From NCBI RefSeq assembly GCF_028561565.1, contig NZ_JAQQTE010000022.1:338456-402455 (forward strand): a DNA stretch of 64,000 nucleotides, written 5' to 3'. The notes under the pieces were generated by a model. It was given only the letters and a program-made list of their open reading frames with translations, was not told the origin of the DNA and made no database searches. Below, piece by piece: positions 28,009 through 37,189 of the stretch. The number at the start of each line of letters is the position of its first letter. Position 1 is the first letter of the stretch. The position numbers and the translations under genes are program-made. This stretch comes from Gilvibacter sediminis (GTDB taxonomy: Bacteria > Bacteroidota > Bacteroidia > Flavobacteriales > Flavobacteriaceae).

Positions 28009-28608
28009 ATGCAGGAAAACGTAATTCCACACCAATTCGGCGTAAACAGAGAAAACCGCGAATCGCTCAATGGGCATAAAAGTTTCTTGATCTGGTTCAC
28101 GGGGCTTTCTGGTTCTGGAAAATCTACGGTGGCTAATGCGGTAGAGGAAGCGCTTCACAAGCAAGGCGTGCATACCTACACCTTAGATGGGGATAATATC
28201 AGAAAAGGAATCAATTCCGATCTGACTTTTGCTCCAGAGGATCGATCCGAAAACATTCGCAGAATAGCAGAGATCGCCAACTTGTTTGTCGATGCCGGAA
28301 CCGTTGTGCTGGCCGCCTTTGTTTCGCCTTACAAAAAGGACCGAGAAATGGTGAAAAGTGTGGTTAAAGATTATAACTTTGTCGAAGTTTTTGTGGACAC
28401 CTCTATTGAGGAGTGTGAACGCCGAGATGTCAAAGGTTTATACGCCAAAGCGCGTCAAGGTTTGATCAAAGATTTTACAGGTGTAAATGCACCTTATGAA
28501 GCTCCGGAAAATCCGGATTTGCGTATCGATACTACGCAGACCGATATTAATGAATCTGCTGCCCTTGTTTTACAAGCGGTGGCGTCGAAGTTAGAACTCA
28601 ACAACTAG
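28009..28608 (+). CDS. cysC: Adenylylsulfate (APS) kinase
   Basis: CysC phosphorylates APS to PAPS, the sulfuryl donor for sulfotransferases. The 199-residue protein has the P-loop GLSGSGKST (about 31-39), LDGDNIR, DRSENIRR and the lid-type segment FVSPYKKDRE, all typical of APS kinase. It is a stand-alone enzyme, not fused to CysN. PAPS synthesis is needed either for sulfation or for CysH-type reduction; no reductase gene is seen nearby, which favours sulfation as the local use. Confidence 0.95.
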   Translation: MQENVIPHQFGVNRENRESLNGHKSFLIWFTGLSGSGKSTVANAVEEALHKQGVHTYTLDGDNIRKGINSDLTFAPEDRSENIRRIAEIANLFVDAGTVVLAAFVSPYKKDREMVKSVVKDYNFVEVFVDTSIEECERRDVKGLYAKARQGLIKDFTGVNAPYEAPENPDLRIDTTQTDINESAALVLQAVASKLELNN

Positions 28609-28609
28609 C

Positions 28610-29515
28610 ATGAGCAAATATTATTTAAACTATCTAGACGAGTTAGAATCAGAAGCGATTTTTATCCTGCGCGAAGTTTGGGCGCAGTTTCAAAATCCGG
28701 TAATTCTATTCTCAGGAGGGAAAGATTCCATCGTGGTGACCCATTTGGCAAAGAAAGCATTTCATCCTGCCAAGATCCCATTTCCTTTAATGCACGTAGA
28801 TACCGGACACAACTTTCCGGAGACCATTGCCTTTAGAGATTCTTTGGTGAAAGAATTTGGAGCTCAACTTTTGGTTGGCTCTGTTCAGGAATCAATTGAT
28901 CAGGGGCGCGTAGCGGAAGAGCGCGGAAAGAACGCCACGCGAAACGCTTTGCAGATCACTACCTTGCTCGATGCTATTGAAACACACAAAGTGGATTGTG
29001 CTATTGGTGGAGGTCGCCGTGATGAAGAGAAAGCCCGTGCAAAAGAGCGTTTCTTCTCACACCGTGATGACTTTGGTCAATGGGATCCTAAAAACCAGCG
29101 CCCGGAGTTGTGGAACATTTTAAACGGCCGCCATTTTGAAGGGGAGCACTTTAGAGCATTCCCGATCAGTAACTGGACAGAAATGGACGTTTGGAATTAC
29201 ATCCAAAGAGAAAATATTCAAATTCCTTCCTTGTACTTTGCACACGAACGCGAAGTTGTTTGGAGAAGCAATTCATGGATTCCGGTTTCTGAATTCTTGA
29301 AATTGGAGGAAGGTGAAAAGATCGAAAAGAAAAAGATCCGATTCAGAACGCTTGGAGATATTACCATCACTGGTGGTATTGAATCCGACGCAGACACCGT
29401 TGAAAAGATCGCAATGGAAGTTTCTGCAATGAAACAGACAGAACGCGGAAATCGCTCCGACGACAAACGAAGCGAAACGGCTATGGAAGATCGTAAACGT
29501 CAAGGATACTTTTAA
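28610..29515 (+). CDS. cysD: Sulfate adenylyltransferase subunit 2
   Basis: CysD is the catalytic subunit of ATP sulfurylase: it makes APS from ATP and sulfate with energy from GTP hydrolysis by CysN. The 301-residue protein has the PP-loop SGGKDS (about 33-38), VDTGHNFPET (about 62-71) and RRDEEKARAKER (about 138-149), and the usual length for the family. The cysC stop is one base upstream and cysN follows after 13 bases. Confidence 0.95.
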   Translation: MSKYYLNYLDELESEAIFILREVWAQFQNPVILFSGGKDSIVVTHLAKKAFHPAKIPFPLMHVDTGHNFPETIAFRDSLVKEFGAQLLVGSVQESIDQGRVAEERGKNATRNALQITTLLDAIETHKVDCAIGGGRRDEEKARAKERFFSHRDDFGQWDPKNQRPELWNILNGRHFEGEHFRAFPISNWTEMDVWNYIQRENIQIPSLYFAHEREVVWRSNSWIPVSEFLKLEEGEKIEKKKIRFRTLGDITITGGIESDADTVEKIAMEVSAMKQTERGNRSDDKRSETAMEDRKRQGYF

Positions 29516-29528
29516 TCAGAAAGAACTT

Positions 29529-30785
29529 ATGGAAATCAGCAACAATCAACTGCTAAGATTTACAACAGCCGGTAGTGTAGACGATGGTAAAAGTACCTTA
29601 ATTGGACGTCTGCTCTACGATAGTAAGGCAATTTTTGAAGACCAATTGGAAGCGGTGAGCAACACCAGTAAGCGCAAGGGACACGAAGGTGTAGACTTGG
29701 CTTTATTCACAGACGGTCTTCGCGATGAGCGTGAACAAGGGATCACCATTGACGTGGCCTATCGTTATTTTACCACACCTAAGCGTAAATTCATCATTGC
29801 AGATACTCCAGGGCACATTCAATACACCAGAAACATGGTGACTGGAGCTTCTACCGCCAATGCTGCCTTGATTTTGATCGATGCACGCCACGGAGTTATA
29901 GAGCAAACCAAAAGACACGCCTTTATCGCTTCTTTATTGCAAATTCCACACGTGATCGTTTGTGTGAATAAGATGGATCTTGTGGAGTACAAAGAAGAGA
30001 CCTTTACCAAAATCATCAGTCAGTTTGAGGAGTTCTCCTCTAAATTACTAGTAAAGGATATTCGTTTTATCCCAATCAGTGCCTTGAATGGTGACAATGT
30101 GGTGAATCGCAGCGAGAATATGGATTGGTACAAGGGAGCACCTTTGCTTCACGTATTGGAGAACATGCATATTTCTAGTGATCTCAATAAGATCGATGCG
30201 AGATTCCCTGTACAGACCGTAATCCGTCCGCAGCGTGACGGGTTTATCGACTACAGAGGATACGCCGGACGTGTTGCCAGCGGTATTTTAAGACCAGGTG
30301 ATGAAGTAACAGTAATGCCTTCTGGTTTTACTTCTAAGATCAAATCTATAGATACGTTCAACGGAGCGGTGGATGAGGCCTTTGCGCCCATGTCTGTTAC
30401 CGTGACCTTGGAGGATGATATTGACGTGAGTCGTGGGGACATGATCGTAAAAACTAACAACAAGCCAGAATCCAAGCAGGAATTTGACGCGATGATCTGT
30501 TGGTTGCACAACAATCCGGCAAGACCGCGCACCAAATATACCTTGATGCATACCTCTAACGAGCCTAAAGCGATGATCAAGAACGTATTGTATAAGATCG
30601 ATATCAATACTTACAATCGCGAGGAAGAGGACAAAGAGCTCAAAATGAATGATATTGGCCGTATTACCATCCGTACAACACGACCGATCATGTTGGATGA
30701 GTATCGAGACAATCGCATCACAGGAAGTTTTGTGTTAATTGACGATGCAACTCATGAGACCGTTGCAGCTGGAATGATATTATAA
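29529..30785 (+). CDS. cysN: Sulfate adenylyltransferase subunit 1 (GTPase)
   Basis: CysN is the regulatory GTPase of ATP sulfurylase. The 418-residue protein has G1 AGSVDDGKST (about 14-23), the ERGITID-like EQGITIDVAY switch, DTPGH and NKMD G-motifs, then EF-Tu-type domains 2 and 3. It ends without a C-terminal APS kinase, consistent with the separate cysC. It follows cysD and completes the APS/PAPS module; lhgO begins six bases downstream. Confidence 0.95.
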   Translation: MEISNNQLLRFTTAGSVDDGKSTLIGRLLYDSKAIFEDQLEAVSNTSKRKGHEGVDLALFTDGLRDEREQGITIDVAYRYFTTPKRKFIIADTPGHIQYTRNMVTGASTANAALILIDARHGVIEQTKRHAFIASLLQIPHVIVCVNKMDLVEYKEETFTKIISQFEEFSSKLLVKDIRFIPISALNGDNVVNRSENMDWYKGAPLLHVLENMHISSDLNKIDARFPVQTVIRPQRDGFIDYRGYAGRVASGILRPGDEVTVMPSGFTSKIKSIDTFNGAVDEAFAPMSVTVTLEDDIDVSRGDMIVKTNNKPESKQEFDAMICWLHNNPARPRTKYTLMHTSNEPKAMIKNVLYKIDINTYNREEEDKELKMNDIGRITIRTTRPIMLDEYRDNRITGSFVLIDDATHETVAAGMIL

Positions 30786-30791
30786 AACGAC

Positions 30792-32009
30792 TTGAGTCAA
30801 GACAGTGAAAATATAACTTATGACCTTCTGGTCATTGGCGCTGGAATCGTAGGATTGGCCTCAGCTTATACCTTTTTGCAAAAGTATCCCAATAAAAAGG
30901 TGCTTGTGTTGGAAAAGGAACAAGCGGTGGGTAAACACCAATCTGGGAATAACAGCGGTGTAATTCACAGTGGGGTTTATTACAAACCGGGAAGCAGTAA
31001 GGCGATCAATTGCCGAAAAGGCTATAAAATGCTGTTGGAGTTTGCCCAGGAGCATAACATCAAGCATGAGGTTTGCGGTAAGATCATTGTGGCTGTGAAG
31101 CAAGAGGAACTGCCTTTGTTAGATACCATTTATCAACGCGGTGTTGAAAATGGTTTGGAAGGATTGCGTTTTTTGAACTCGGAAGAAATCAAAGAGATCG
31201 AACCTCATGTACGAGGCATTAAAGCTATACACGTGCCACAAGCGGGAATCATAGATTACCCAGGGATGTGTATTAAACTGGAAGAATTGATCCGCGAGAA
31301 GGGCGGAAGCTTGCTTTTTGAGCAGCAAGTACAAAATATAACTCCCGCTGGGGATCAGGTAAGGGTCGATACCGCTAACGAAAGTTATACCGCCACAAAG
31401 GTGGTTTCTTGCGCGGGCTTGTTTTCCGATCGTGTTTCTAATATGACCAGTGAAGAAGAAGATCTTCGGATCATTCCATTCCGCGGGGAATATTACAAAC
31501 TTAAGCCGGAAAGCCAAGGCCTGGTCAAACACTTGATCTATCCGGTGCCGGATCCTAATTTCCCATTCCTCGGTGTACATTTTACACGAATGATCGAGGG
31601 GGGAATTGAAGCTGGTCCTAATGCTGTACTCGCTTTTAAGCGTGAGGGCTATAAATTCTTTGACGTGAATCTAAAGGATCTCGCAGCCACCTTGCGTTGG
31701 CCAGGTTTTTGGAAAATAGTCGGGAAATATGGTAAAACGGGTACTAAAGAAATGTACCGATCGCTATCCAAGCGTCAATTCACTAAGGCTTTACAGGGGT
31801 TGATCCCAGAAGTGAAGATGAGTGATCTGGAGCCTGGAGGCGCTGGTGTACGAGCCCAAGCTTGTGATCGTGAGGGCAAATTGCTGGATGATTTTGATAT
31901 TAAACGGCAAGGAAATGTGATGCATGTGCGCAATGCGCCATCTCCTGCAGCAACCTCCTCTTTGGCGATTGGGGATTATATTATAAACGAACTAATTAGT
32001 GAAAATTAA
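30792..32009 (+). CDS. lhgO: L-2-hydroxyglutarate oxidase
   Basis: LhgO is an FAD enzyme that oxidises L-2-hydroxyglutarate to 2-oxoglutarate and passes electrons to the quinone pool. The 405-residue protein has the dinucleotide motif VIGAGIVGLASA (about 13-24), the family signature SGNNSGVIHSGVYYKPGS (about 50-67) and GGAGVRAQ near the C-terminus. It starts with TTG at 30792; the next in-frame ATG is some 75 codons later, beyond the FAD-binding motif. The WbpB-like dehydrogenase starts six bases downstream, and WbpB enzymes are reported to produce 2-hydroxyglutarate, so the enzyme probably recycles that product. Confidence 0.92.
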   Translation: MSQDSENITYDLLVIGAGIVGLASAYTFLQKYPNKKVLVLEKEQAVGKHQSGNNSGVIHSGVYYKPGSSKAINCRKGYKMLLEFAQEHNIKHEVCGKIIVAVKQEELPLLDTIYQRGVENGLEGLRFLNSEEIKEIEPHVRGIKAIHVPQAGIIDYPGMCIKLEELIREKGGSLLFEQQVQNITPAGDQVRVDTANESYTATKVVSCAGLFSDRVSNMTSEEEDLRIIPFRGEYYKLKPESQGLVKHLIYPVPDPNFPFLGVHFTRMIEGGIEAGPNAVLAFKREGYKFFDVNLKDLAATLRWPGFWKIVGKYGKTGTKEMYRSLSKRQFTKALQGLIPEVKMSDLEPGGAGVRAQACDREGKLLDDFDIKRQGNVMHVRNAPSPAATSSLAIGDYIINELISEN

Positions 32010-32015
32010 AGGATA

Positions 32016-33023
32016 ATGGAACAAATAAGATTTGGTTTAGTGGGATGCGGACGAATCGCAAACAGACATGCCGAGCATATTTCAAATAATGGAAAACTCG
32101 TTGCAGTCTGCGATATTGTAAAAGAGAAGGCCGATACCCTTGGAGGTCAATACGACGCCAAAGCCTACTATTCCATCGAAGAGTTGATAGAGAACCACAA
32201 AGACGATATTGACGTTCTTGCTATTTGTTCTCCTAACGGACTGCACGCACAACACTCTATTCAAGGTTTGAAAGGTGGATATCACGTGCTTTGTGAGAAG
32301 CCAATGGCTATCAATGTACACGACTGTGGAGAGATGATCAAGACCGCAGAGGCCATGAACAAGCGTCTGTTTGCTATTAAGCAGAATCGTTTCAATCCAC
32401 CGGTAGCAGAAGTAAAGAAGCTTATTGATCAAGGTGTTTTAGGAAAGATCTACAGCGTTCAATTGAGTTGTTTCTGGAACCGTAACTTTGATTACTATAA
32501 AAACTCTTGGAAGGGTACTAAAGACTTGGACGGAGGAACACTTTACACCCAGTTCAGTCACTTTGTAGATTTGCTGTATTGGATGATCGGTGATGTAAAA
32601 GCTGCCAAAGGAATGTCCAACAACTATGCACATGAAGGTGTTATTGAATTTGAAGATACTGGAGTAGTGGCCTTGGAATTCTACAACGGAGCCATTGGAA
32701 CCATTAACTACACCGTGAACAGCTATGGACAGAACATGGAAGGCTCACTGACCATCTTCGCAGAGAAAGGTACCGTAAAGATCGGTGGACAGTATCTCAA
32801 TGAGATGGAGTATCAAAACATTGAGGGATATAAGATCGAAAACCTTCCAGAAGGCAATTCCGCAAATAACTACGGAAAGTACACCGGGTCTATGTCCAAC
32901 CACGACAAGGTTTATGAAAACCTCATTGATGTATTGAAGAATGGAAGTTCTATCAATACCAGTTCCTTTGAAGGATTAAAGACCGTGGAGATCATTGATA
33001 AGATCTACCGCTCATTCGAATAA
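32016..33023 (+). CDS. Gfo/Idh/MocA oxidoreductase, WbpB/WlbA-like UDP-GlcNAcA 3-dehydrogenase
   Basis: The 335-residue protein has an N-terminal NAD-binding fold (GLVGCGRIANRHAEHI, about 7-22) and the family CEKPMAIN motif (about 93-100) with the substrate-handling lysine. The C-terminal half follows the WlbA/WbpB pattern. This enzyme oxidises UDP-N-acetylglucosaminuronic acid at C3. The next two genes encode the matching acetyltransferase and aminotransferase, which makes this assignment much stronger than sequence alone. A UDP-GlcNAc 6-dehydrogenase (WbpA), needed to make its substrate, is not in the window. Confidence 0.87.
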   Translation: MEQIRFGLVGCGRIANRHAEHISNNGKLVAVCDIVKEKADTLGGQYDAKAYYSIEELIENHKDDIDVLAICSPNGLHAQHSIQGLKGGYHVLCEKPMAINVHDCGEMIKTAEAMNKRLFAIKQNRFNPPVAEVKKLIDQGVLGKIYSVQLSCFWNRNFDYYKNSWKGTKDLDGGTLYTQFSHFVDLLYWMIGDVKAAKGMSNNYAHEGVIEFEDTGVVALEFYNGAIGTINYTVNSYGQNMEGSLTIFAEKGTVKIGGQYLNEMEYQNIEGYKIENLPEGNSANNYGKYTGSMSNHDKVYENLIDVLKNGSSINTSSFEGLKTVEIIDKIYRSFE

Positions 33024-33024
33024 A

Positions 33025-33501
33025 ATGAACAAGAACGAACCCATAATTTTTGAAGCGGGCATCAAGGATGTTGATTTTGGCGAAAATGTCAAAGTAGTCC
33101 ATCCGTCCAATATCTACGGCTGTAAAATAGGAGACAACTCCTTCATTGGTCCCTTTGTAGAGATTCAAAAAGATGTGACCATCGGTGCGCAAACCAAGAT
33201 CCAATCCCACAGTTTTATCTGTGAGTTGGTGGATATTGGCGACCGTTGTTTTATTGGTCACGGGGTGATGTTCATCAACGATTTGTTTGCCAAAGGCGGA
33301 CCTGCTCAGGGCGACAAAAGCCTTTGGAAATCCACCAAAATAGGAAACAACGTTTCTATTGGTAGCAACGCGACCATCTTGCCTGTATCCATCTGTGATA
33401 AAGTAGTTATAGGCGCAGGCGCCGTGGTAACTAAAGACATTACCAAATCCGGAGTATATGCCGGTAACCCCGCAAAATTTTTAAAAGACTTTGAACAATG
33501 A
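33025..33501 (+). CDS. Left-handed-helix acyltransferase, WbpD/WlbB-like N-acetyltransferase
   Basis: The 158-residue protein is a left-handed parallel beta-helix with hexapeptide repeats (for example IGDNSFIGPFVEI, IGNNVSIGSNATILP, VVIGAGAVVTKDI). It would N-acetylate the 3-amino group of UDP-GlcNAc(3NH2)A. The frame extends upstream into the preceding gene, but ATG 33025 directly follows that gene's stop and begins the conserved region. The aminotransferase ATG at 33498 overlaps its stop (ATGA), so the three genes are tightly coupled. Confidence 0.87.
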   Translation: MNKNEPIIFEAGIKDVDFGENVKVVHPSNIYGCKIGDNSFIGPFVEIQKDVTIGAQTKIQSHSFICELVDIGDRCFIGHGVMFINDLFAKGGPAQGDKSLWKSTKIGNNVSIGSNATILPVSICDKVVIGAGAVVTKDITKSGVYAGNPAKFLKDFEQ

Positions 33502-34601
33502 ACATACCTTTTGTAGACTTAAAGGCCCAGTACTTAACCATTAAGGATGAGGTTAAGGAAGGCATCGACTATGTATTAGAAAACACCATGTTCATTGGTG
33601 GTAAGCCTGTGGATGATTTTAAGCGTGGTTTTGAAGAGCTTTACGGCGTGGATCATTGTGTTCCTTGCGCGAACGGTACCGATGCCATTTTTATCGTGAT
33701 GAAAATGATGGGTATAGGAGCAGGAGATGAAGTGATCACCACAGCTTCTTCTTGGATCAGTACGTCTGAGACCATCACTCAAACTGGCGCGAAGCCCGTT
33801 TTTGTTGACATTGATGATTATTACACCATTGATACTTCAAAGATAGAAGCGGCCATTACACCAAACACCAAGGCGATCATTCCCGTTCACCTTTACGGGC
33901 AAATGGCAGACATGCCAGCCATCATGGAGATCGCAAAGAAGCACAACCTCAAGGTAATTGAAGACTGCGCGCAGTCACACTTCTCAGAGATTGATGGAAA
34001 ACGCGCCGGGCTTTATGGAGACGCTGCTACTTTCAGTTTCTATCCTGGAAAGAATTTAGGTGCCTATGGAGACTCCGGATGCATCATTACCAATGATGGA
34101 GATCTGGCCGAAAAATGCACCATGTACGCCAAGCACGGAGCCTTGGTAAAGCACCACCACATCATTGAAGGAATTAACAGTAGGTTAGACACCATCCAGG
34201 CAGCAGTTTTAAATGTAAAGCTGAAGTATATTCTAGATTGGACTGCCTCTAGACAACGTATTGCTGCACGTTATGATGCTGCTTTACAAGGAGTAGGAGA
34301 TTTGGTAACACCTAAATTGAGAGCTAACGGAAAGCATACCTATCACGTTTATGCCATTAGAACAGCCAGACGTGATGAATTGAAGGAATATTTAAAAGGC
34401 CGCGGAGTGAACACACAAATTCACTATCCGAATGCCATGCCTTTTATGCCAGCATATGATTACTTGAACTTGGATAAGAGCCAATACGCAATGGCTAAAG
34501 CGCATCAAGAGCAAGAATTATCCTTGCCGATCTATCCAGAAATGACGGATGAGCAAGTGGATTATACGGTAAGCTGTCTAAAAGATTTCTTTGAAGCTTA
34601 A
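33498..34601 (+). CDS. DegT/DnrJ/EryC1/StrS aminotransferase, WbpE/WlbC-like
   Basis: The 367-residue PLP enzyme has the substrate-entry motif NGTDAIFI (about 59-66), EDCAQSHFS, and the Schiff-base lysine in FYPGKNLGAYGD (about 182-193). WbpE-type enzymes transfer an amino group from glutamate to C3 of the keto-sugar made by WbpB. The 2-oxoglutarate it releases is the oxidant that WbpB uses to regenerate NAD+, so the two enzymes share a cofactor loop. It ends the WbpB/D/E triad; a 117-base gap follows. Confidence 0.88.
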   Translation: MNIPFVDLKAQYLTIKDEVKEGIDYVLENTMFIGGKPVDDFKRGFEELYGVDHCVPCANGTDAIFIVMKMMGIGAGDEVITTASSWISTSETITQTGAKPVFVDIDDYYTIDTSKIEAAITPNTKAIIPVHLYGQMADMPAIMEIAKKHNLKVIEDCAQSHFSEIDGKRAGLYGDAATFSFYPGKNLGAYGDSGCIITNDGDLAEKCTMYAKHGALVKHHHIIEGINSRLDTIQAAVLNVKLKYILDWTASRQRIAARYDAALQGVGDLVTPKLRANGKHTYHVYAIRTARRDELKEYLKGRGVNTQIHYPNAMPFMPAYDYLNLDKSQYAMAKAHQEQELSLPIYPEMTDEQVDYTVSCLKDFFEA

Positions 34602-34718
34602 GCCTAACCGGTTTGACTTTAGATTGGGGGGAATTCAGTTGTGAGCCCCCGCCAGCTGCTTGAATTGCTTTAAGTAAGTTTTGTACCCTTCATATTTTTT
34701 GGAGGTAGATCATAGTGA
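34602..34718 (+). other. Intergenic segment with a G6/C5 inverted repeat between the sugar-nucleotide and Wzx/Wzy parts
   Basis: GGGGGG (34626-34631) and CCCCC (34646-34650) could form a GC stem with a 14-base loop. No U-tract follows, so it is not a convincing terminator. A GGAGG lies at 34701-34705, 13 bases ahead of the flippase ATG. This is one of the two largest gaps within the locus and may mark an internal regulatory or processing point. Confidence 0.3.
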
Positions 34719-35945
34719 ATGAAGTTTCCTTTAAAAAATACAAACACCAAGAATGTTTTCTTGCTTATTGGGAGTATAGTTCTCAGTAAGGGCTTGGTGC
34801 TGATTTGTACACCCTTCATCACCCGTTTATACGATCCTTATCTTTTTGGTATACTCGCATTTATCTTGAGTTTTGGAAGAATTTTAGGAGTCATTTTCTC
34901 CATGCGCTACGAGTTGAAGTTTTTGAATGTAGACAACGAGAACCGCTTTGACCTTCTCAAATTCTTGAACGCACATGTGTACAGGCTCTTTTTATTATCT
35001 GCAGCCGTCACCTTTTTAATTGTCTTTGGGTTGGATCTACCCAAACAGTATTTACTCATTCCGTTTTTTGCCTTGCTGACCTGTTTGTATGAGGTAAACC
35101 GAATGTATAATGTTGCAGATAAGAAGTTCAATCAAATCGCCGTATCAGAAGTAGTACGTGGGATCAACCAAGGTCTGGTGCCGCTCATTGCGTTTTTTTC
35201 TGCCTTATTTGTGCCTATCGGACTAGTGGTTTCTGAGTTGAGTGCGTTGATCGGATCCATTTTTTCAATGGCGGGACTCAAAAGACTTACATCACTGCAA
35301 AGTTTTACCCAATACAAGACCTCTTTAAAGGGAGCTTATCGAGAAATGATGCTCACAGGGCCTGCAAAACTGATGAATGTCTCTACCAATGAGATCATCC
35401 CGTTGGGCATAGGGTTTTTATACAATAATGAACTTTTAGGACTTTATTTTGTCGCGCGCAAGATCATGGCCGTACCCTTGAGTTTTATCACTAAAGCCCT
35501 GGGTGATGTACTAAACAATTCTTTGAGTGAGCTCTTTTTAAAGTCAGGTGTAGCTCGTGCGAGAACTTACCTTTTTAAACAATTCAGATTATTGCTTGTC
35601 GCTGGTTTGGTTTTTGGAGCTGGAGTTTATCTTTTGATCGATTGGGCTATTGACATCTTCTTGGATGAGAGTTATGAGCGCGTCAGTCAGATCATCAAAT
35701 TGAGCTTACTGTACTACTGCAGTTTACTCATTGTAGTGCCTGTAAGTAACTATTTCAATATCATTGGTCGCTTCAGTGTCAACCTGATGTGGGACGCTAT
35801 CCGCTTTGGATTGGTGCTTTTATCCTTTGCAATTGGATGGTTTTTTGATTTCGATTTTGATAGTTTTATCTTATTGCTTTCCTCTTGCCTTTTCCTCGGG
35901 TACTTGGTTTTCGTACTTTTGCTCGTGTTTTATAGAAAAGAATGA
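34719..35945 (+). CDS. Oligosaccharide flippase (Wzx family), copy 1
   Basis: The 408-residue protein is hydrophobic throughout with about 12 predicted membrane segments and a Wzx/RfbX-like N-terminus (NVFLLIGSIVLSKGLVLI, then TPFITRLYDPYLFGILAFILSF). It should flip undecaprenyl-linked repeat units across the inner membrane. Its stop overlaps the Wzy start (ATGA at 35942-35945), consistent with a Wzx/Wzy pair. A second flippase of the same superfamily lies 8 kb downstream. Confidence 0.85.
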   Translation: MKFPLKNTNTKNVFLLIGSIVLSKGLVLICTPFITRLYDPYLFGILAFILSFGRILGVIFSMRYELKFLNVDNENRFDLLKFLNAHVYRLFLLSAAVTFLIVFGLDLPKQYLLIPFFALLTCLYEVNRMYNVADKKFNQIAVSEVVRGINQGLVPLIAFFSALFVPIGLVVSELSALIGSIFSMAGLKRLTSLQSFTQYKTSLKGAYREMMLTGPAKLMNVSTNEIIPLGIGFLYNNELLGLYFVARKIMAVPLSFITKALGDVLNNSLSELFLKSGVARARTYLFKQFRLLLVAGLVFGAGVYLLIDWAIDIFLDESYERVSQIIKLSLLYYCSLLIVVPVSNYFNIIGRFSVNLMWDAIRFGLVLLSFAIGWFFDFDFDSFILLLSSCLFLGYLVFVLLLVFYRKE

Positions 35946-37189
35946 ACCTAGAAGTTCTACTTCATATCATCAATGGCCTTATTTTGTTAAACGTCTCCAG
36001 ACGTTTTTCACTCTATCATCCGGTTAAGGTTTGGATGTTGTTTCAGGTGCTTTTCTATTTTGGAACCATCTACATTACAGATTTTACCCGTGAAGTAGAG
36101 GTGAGCCACCTGCGGATGTATGCCGTTTTTGCTTTGGTCACCTATCTCACGGCGCTCTTATTACCTAAGGATAAGGAAGATTTTAAAGTACAGATCACAG
36201 ATGTTCATATTCGGTTTGTCTACATTTCCTTTTATGTTTCCATCATTATGTGTTCCATATATTTTACGCTCGCTGGAGGTAATTTATTTGTGCAGAATAT
36301 TAAGTCTTTGGTCAGTCTGGGGTCTACTTTAGATTTCGTCGGTAGTCGTCGTTTGGAATTCTATGCGGGTCAGAATTATTATGCCCCAGGATTTTTTAAC
36401 CTCTTTAAGAACTTCTTATTACCGGCTTCCTTTTACGCCCTCTTGTTTTTGCACATCAAAGGATATAAGCGCCGTCCTAAATGGTTTATCGCTGGCGCAT
36501 TGGTAGCTTATTTGATCTTTATATTAGGAACAGGACAACGCGGTGCGCTTGTCTTGTCTATCTTATTTGGTGTGGTGTATTGCTACCATTTTCTGGGTAA
36601 GAAAAGAACCTATCGCATCGGCTTATACGGCGGAGTTGGCTTTTTTGTCCTTTTTGTGGTCGCTACCTTTTTTCTGAGCCGCGCAAAACTTCAAGGCCTC
36701 AATTCACTAGATGATTATCTACTCTTAGTTGAGGTGTCCATGGAACGATTCTTTGTGACCAATCAGCGCGCGGGTCTGATTGCCTATCAGTATATTTTAA
36801 CTTATGAAGAGATCACTTATGGCTATGACTGGCTGATGAGTTTGGAACAGTTCCTTCCTGGACAATCCACCCACATTAACTTAGCCAATAAGGTATTCGC
36901 CTATAGATACGGCTCTACCCGGGGAACCTCTCCACCGACACTGATGGTGAGTGTGTTCTACAACTTTGGTTATTTTGGAGTGGTGGTTTTTCCAATTTTA
37001 TTCCTAGGCTTTTTACAAGGCTTATACAGCTATTTTAGGTCGCGTTATAAAGGATTCCTAGACCTTTTTGTGTATTCCTTTTTGTATTTTGGTTTGGCTA
37101 CATGGGCAACAGGTTCTTTGAGCTTTCCTATTCTTAACGGAGGCTTATTGTTTATACTGCTTTATTTCATCAAGAAAGTCAAGATTTGA
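35942..37189 (+). CDS. Oligosaccharide repeat unit polymerase (Wzy-like)
   Basis: The 415-residue protein is a multi-spanning membrane protein with about 11 helices and large loops, as expected of Wzy polymerases, which are too divergent for clear motifs. The long soluble loop between about 265 and 330, with its TRGTSPPT segment, resembles the catalytic periplasmic loop. It is coupled to the flippase gene upstream and to the glycosyltransferase downstream (its stop overlaps that TTG start). It is the only clear polymerase in the locus. Confidence 0.8.
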   Translation: MNLEVLLHIINGLILLNVSRRFSLYHPVKVWMLFQVLFYFGTIYITDFTREVEVSHLRMYAVFALVTYLTALLLPKDKEDFKVQITDVHIRFVYISFYVSIIMCSIYFTLAGGNLFVQNIKSLVSLGSTLDFVGSRRLEFYAGQNYYAPGFFNLFKNFLLPASFYALLFLHIKGYKRRPKWFIAGALVAYLIFILGTGQRGALVLSILFGVVYCYHFLGKKRTYRIGLYGGVGFFVLFVVATFFLSRAKLQGLNSLDDYLLLVEVSMERFFVTNQRAGLIAYQYILTYEEITYGYDWLMSLEQFLPGQSTHINLANKVFAYRYGSTRGTSPPTLMVSVFYNFGYFGVVVFPILFLGFLQGLYSYFRSRYKGFLDLFVYSFLYFGLATWATGSLSFPILNGGLLFILLYFIKKVKI

